DNA of 64,000 bases from Clostridiales bacterium. GTDB lineage: Bacteria; Bacillota; Clostridia; Lachnospirales; WQUN01. Positions 61,508-64,000 of the stretch are shown here, piece by piece. The notes under the pieces were generated by a model, which worked only from the letters and a program-made list of their open reading frames with translations, was not told where the DNA came from and ran no database searches. Position 1 is the first letter of the stretch. Every line of letters starts with the position of its first letter. The translations under genes were made by a program, and so were the position numbers. The stretch is from NCBI GenBank assembly GCA_031270945.1, contig JAISWZ010000069.1:22137-86136 (forward strand), written 5' to 3'.

Positions 61508-62746
61508 ATGTTTTACGCCGAAGCGGCGCTGATAGGAATAACAGCGCTGAAAGAAGGACAACCGGAAAAAGCCTTGCGTTACTTGGATATGGCGCTCTCA
61601 GCTGTAGACGTTAACGAGGTCGACGAGGAAGAGAAGAAATTCATTGTATTGATCAAGCAAACACGGGGGATTGCGTACAGCAGAACAGGAAATTTGGAAG
61701 CCTCGATGCGCCAGATGGAAGAAGCCCTGGAATTGGACAACTTTGAGTCTGGCGACAAGGTCATGGATAATGCTACAAAAATCAATGCGGCAATCGCCTT
61801 CGCGGACATGGGCAAAATGGAAAAGGCGCTGGAATACGCGGACAGTGTGAGCATCATCTCGATGCCAAAAAACATGAATGCCGCCACCACGCTCCTAGCG
61901 CTTGCGACCGTTTACGCCAAAAACCTTGAAACAAGAGGGGACAAGGCCAAGATGGCCCTTCTTAAAGCGAAAGGCATATTTGAAGAGATCGGCGCTGACA
62001 AGGAAGAATTGTTTGAAAGCTTGAGCCTTCTGTACAAGGGGCTTGCTGAGGTCGCTTTGAAGCATGATGGCGACAAGGGAAAAATGCTTGGATATTGCTC
62101 AAAGGGCTGGTCGCTCGCGAAAAAGATCGGGCTTGAAAAAGTCAAGCACAAGCTGTTCGGCCTTGCCGAGCTCTGCAATTTAGCCATTGGCAACACGACT
62201 GAAGAGGACGAGTTTTTCTGGAATGTGAACACCATTGAAGTATCCAGCAAAATGCTGGAAGTCAATAGCCATCCTGTTTTAGCCGCAACCCTGTACATCA
62301 ACGCAAGCTTGAGCTTGTACCCGCGCTTCGTCGCGAAAAACGCAGAGCTAAACCCTCAGCTAGCGGATTTGTGCCTTGAGATCTTAAGCGATGGGTCGGA
62401 GCCGGAGATCGTCTTGGCCACAGCTCAATGGCTTTGCGCATACAAGCACTCTCGAGAGGGAAGGTATTATGGGGATCGCGCCTTGTCAAGAAAAATGACT
62501 TCCTTGCTTAGGATGTCGGCAAAAACCCTAGAGAAATACGGCACTGAAAACACCTCGGTTTATGCCAGCATAAAGAGCATCATGGCAGACGTTCATTTTT
62601 CGCGAGGAGAATACGCGCTTTCCGCACAGGAATACAAATTGGCAGGAAGCATATATGTGGCGGTGTTCGGCGGCTCAAACGCCCGCGCCAAATACTGCGA
62701 GGAGCGCATGAAAGCTGCGATTGCAGCCATGAAAGACAGCGAGTAG
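61508..62746 (+). CDS. TPR-like repeat protein, paralogue 1
   Basis: A 412-residue soluble, almost wholly helical protein. It opens with MFYAEAALIGITALKEGQPEKALRYLDMAL, then repeated helix pairs such as GNLEASMRQMEEALELD and GKMEKALEYADSV, the spacing and small/large residue pattern of tetratricopeptide repeats. No catalytic or DNA-binding domain is visible. AAAAGGAGAGG precedes the ATG. A second paralogue follows downstream. It may act as a protein-binding scaffold; partner unknown. Confidence 0.8.
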   Translation: MFYAEAALIGITALKEGQPEKALRYLDMALSAVDVNEVDEEEKKFIVLIKQTRGIAYSRTGNLEASMRQMEEALELDNFESGDKVMDNATKINAAIAFADMGKMEKALEYADSVSIISMPKNMNAATTLLALATVYAKNLETRGDKAKMALLKAKGIFEEIGADKEELFESLSLLYKGLAEVALKHDGDKGKMLGYCSKGWSLAKKIGLEKVKHKLFGLAELCNLAIGNTTEEDEFFWNVNTIEVSSKMLEVNSHPVLAATLYINASLSLYPRFVAKNAELNPQLADLCLEILSDGSEPEIVLATAQWLCAYKHSREGRYYGDRALSRKMTSLLRMSAKTLEKYGTENTSVYASIKSIMADVHFSRGEYALSAQEYKLAGSIYVAVFGGSNARAKYCEERMKAAIAAMKDSE

Positions 62747-62763
62747 CCACTTGAAAGATTGCA

Positions 62764-62793
62764 CCCTGGCTGGCGATTTTTCGCCAACCAGGG
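62764..62793 (+). terminator. Hairpin after TPR paralogue 1
   Basis: CCCTGGCTGGCGA and TCGCCAACCAGGG form a 13-bp stem with one mismatch. The T-run is weak, so termination may be partial. Confidence 0.6.
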
Positions 62794-62925
62794 ATGGCTA
62801 TTATAACATGACAATTTTGGATCTGCTCCTGGGTGAGAGTTTCATGCATAAAACAAGAATTACAGCAGGCGCGCGCTCTTGTGATATTATAAATGTTAAT
62901 ACATAAAAGAAAGGGAGTGAATCTC

Positions 62926-64000
62926 ATGGATTACTTCGAGGCGGCAATGATGGGCTTTACGGCGCTAAAAGAAGGCCAGTCCGAGAAGGCCTTGCGGCTC
63001 TTGGACACGGCTCTTTCGGAAGCGAACGCTAGCAAAACCAACGCGAAAGACAAGAAATGCATTGTTTATATCAAAGAAATCAAGGCATGCGTTTATGCCA
63101 TGGATGGAAATAAGGAAGATGCGATGCGAGAAATGGAGGAAGCCCAGGAATACAATAGCAAGTTGAAGCATGACAGGGACATGGATGCTAAAATAGGAAT
63201 CCAGGCAAGCTTCACATTCTTTGAAATGGGTGAAATGGAAAAGGCGATGGAATGCGTTGACAGCTTAAGCATCAAGTCAATGCCAAGAAACTTGGAATCC
63301 GCCGACTTTTTCATGCAACTTGCGTCCATTTACCTCCAATGCTTTAAAACAAATGGAGACAGGGTCAAGAAGCTTCTTCATGCTGCGAAAGCCATTATTA
63401 AAAATTGCGATGCTGAAAAGAAAGAAAAACTTTATTGGAAAGTGTATCTTTACAGGAGACTTGCGCAAGCCGCTATGATATTTGATGGCGACAAGGGCAA
63501 AATGCAAAAATATGCTTTAAAGAGCTGGTCGTGCGCACAAAAGGTCGCTCCTGACGATGCCTTGGATGCCATGAGCGATGTCATGGAACTTTGCCAATTT
63601 GTCGCTAGCAACACGACTGAAGAAGACCGGTTTTTCTGGTTTTCAAACTTGGCTGAAGCAACCGGCAGAATGCTGGAAGCCAACTACCAGCCTCTTAGGG
63701 CTGCCAAGATGTACACCTTCGCAAACTTTAGCTTGTACCCCTTCTATGTTTATGACGAAGAAGAGCAAAACCTGCAGTACGCAGATTTGTGCCTTGATCT
63801 CCTAAGAGACGGGACGGACGTGGAGCTCGAACTGGGCACGGCTCAATGGCTTTGGGCATACAAGCACACTCAAGACAAATCGTATCTGAAGGATCAGGCA
63901 ATGCAAAGAAAAATGACGACCCTCCTCAATAGGTCGGCGGAAACAATGGAAAAACGCGATCATGAATGCAGCCCGATTTATGCATGCGTAAAGAGCGTTA
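62926..64000 (+). CDS. TPR-like repeat protein, paralogue 2 (3' end outside window)
   Basis: At least 358 residues are visible before the window ends. It starts MDYFEAAMMGFTALKEGQSE and follows paralogue 1 throughout, with shared TALKEG, SKALRLLDTALSEA-like, ASNTTEEDRFFW and AQWLWAYKHT segments at the same positions. AAAGGGAG precedes the ATG. Repeats and length match paralogue 1, so the pair arose by tandem duplication; further copies may follow beyond the window. Confidence 0.8.
   Translation, partial: MDYFEAAMMGFTALKEGQSEKALRLLDTALSEANASKTNAKDKKCIVYIKEIKACVYAMDGNKEDAMREMEEAQEYNSKLKHDRDMDAKIGIQASFTFFEMGEMEKAMECVDSLSIKSMPRNLESADFFMQLASIYLQCFKTNGDRVKKLLHAAKAIIKNCDAEKKEKLYWKVYLYRRLAQAAMIFDGDKGKMQKYALKSWSCAQKVAPDDALDAMSDVMELCQFVASNTTEEDRFFWFSNLAEATGRMLEANYQPLRAAKMYTFANFSLYPFYVYDEEEQNLQYADLCLDLLRDGTDVELELGTAQWLWAYKHTQDKSYLKDQAMQRKMTTLLNRSAETMEKRDHECSPIYACVKSV

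Overview
The window reads as chromosomal DNA of an anaerobic Clostridia-like Firmicute. A complete PolC-type replicative polymerase sits in the order pyrH-frr-uppS-cdsA-dxr-rseP-ispG-polC, which is characteristic of the group. Shine-Dalgarno sites are strong, TTG and GTG starts are common, and several sigma-A type promoters with 17-bp spacers are visible. The species cannot be named from the sequence.

Layout. 1-1.9 kb: the end of an FAD oxidoreductase gene, divergent from a dTDP-glucose 4,6-dehydratase gene. 2.2-5.5 kb: eight tandem paralogous small two-helix membrane proteins with Pro-rich N-termini. 5.6-15.3 kb: an M32 carboxypeptidase, the DUF4129/DUF4350/MoxR/DUF58 cluster with SpoIIM-like and RDD proteins, and a DJ-1/PfpI protein. 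15.5-26.7 kb: the minus-strand housekeeping run polC to pyrH. 26.7-29.8 kb: a 3-kb gene-poor stretch that could hold a structured RNA. 29.8-30.75 kb: a small Cys-rich protein and an IS605-like end. 30.8-41.3 kb: an array of very short minus-strand genes. 43.2-52.6 kb: a four-gene operon ending in a 1767-residue DUF1998 helicase, probably a Druantia-like anti-phage system. 53-57.5 kb: an MFS exporter, four paralogous single-helix micro-proteins and a BlaI-type repressor. 57.9-61.2 kb: a GntR/ABC transporter operon with a YtrA-type operator. 61.5-64 kb: two paralogous TPR-like proteins, the second cut by the window end.

The most unusual content is the 30.8-41.3 kb array. It encodes seventeen intact precursor-like peptides and one broken copy. 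All have an acidic leader ending in Lys-Gly-Gly. Eight have an exactly 18-residue leader and a 32-34 residue hydrophobic, Pro-hinged core. Nine have a core that opens with two to five Cys and continues Gly/Tyr-rich, usually ending in Tyr-Trp. The shared leader style suggests one exporter/protease handling both kinds of core, but no exporter, C39 peptidase or modifying enzyme lies in the window.

A second theme is a dispersed palindromic element of about 60-130 bp with ends close to GAGCATATCCCAAAATT, present in more than twenty copies. One copy is nested in another and TTA/TAA duplications flank several copies, so it behaves like a MITE. One copy appears to have been absorbed in frame at the 5' end of an ABC permease gene.
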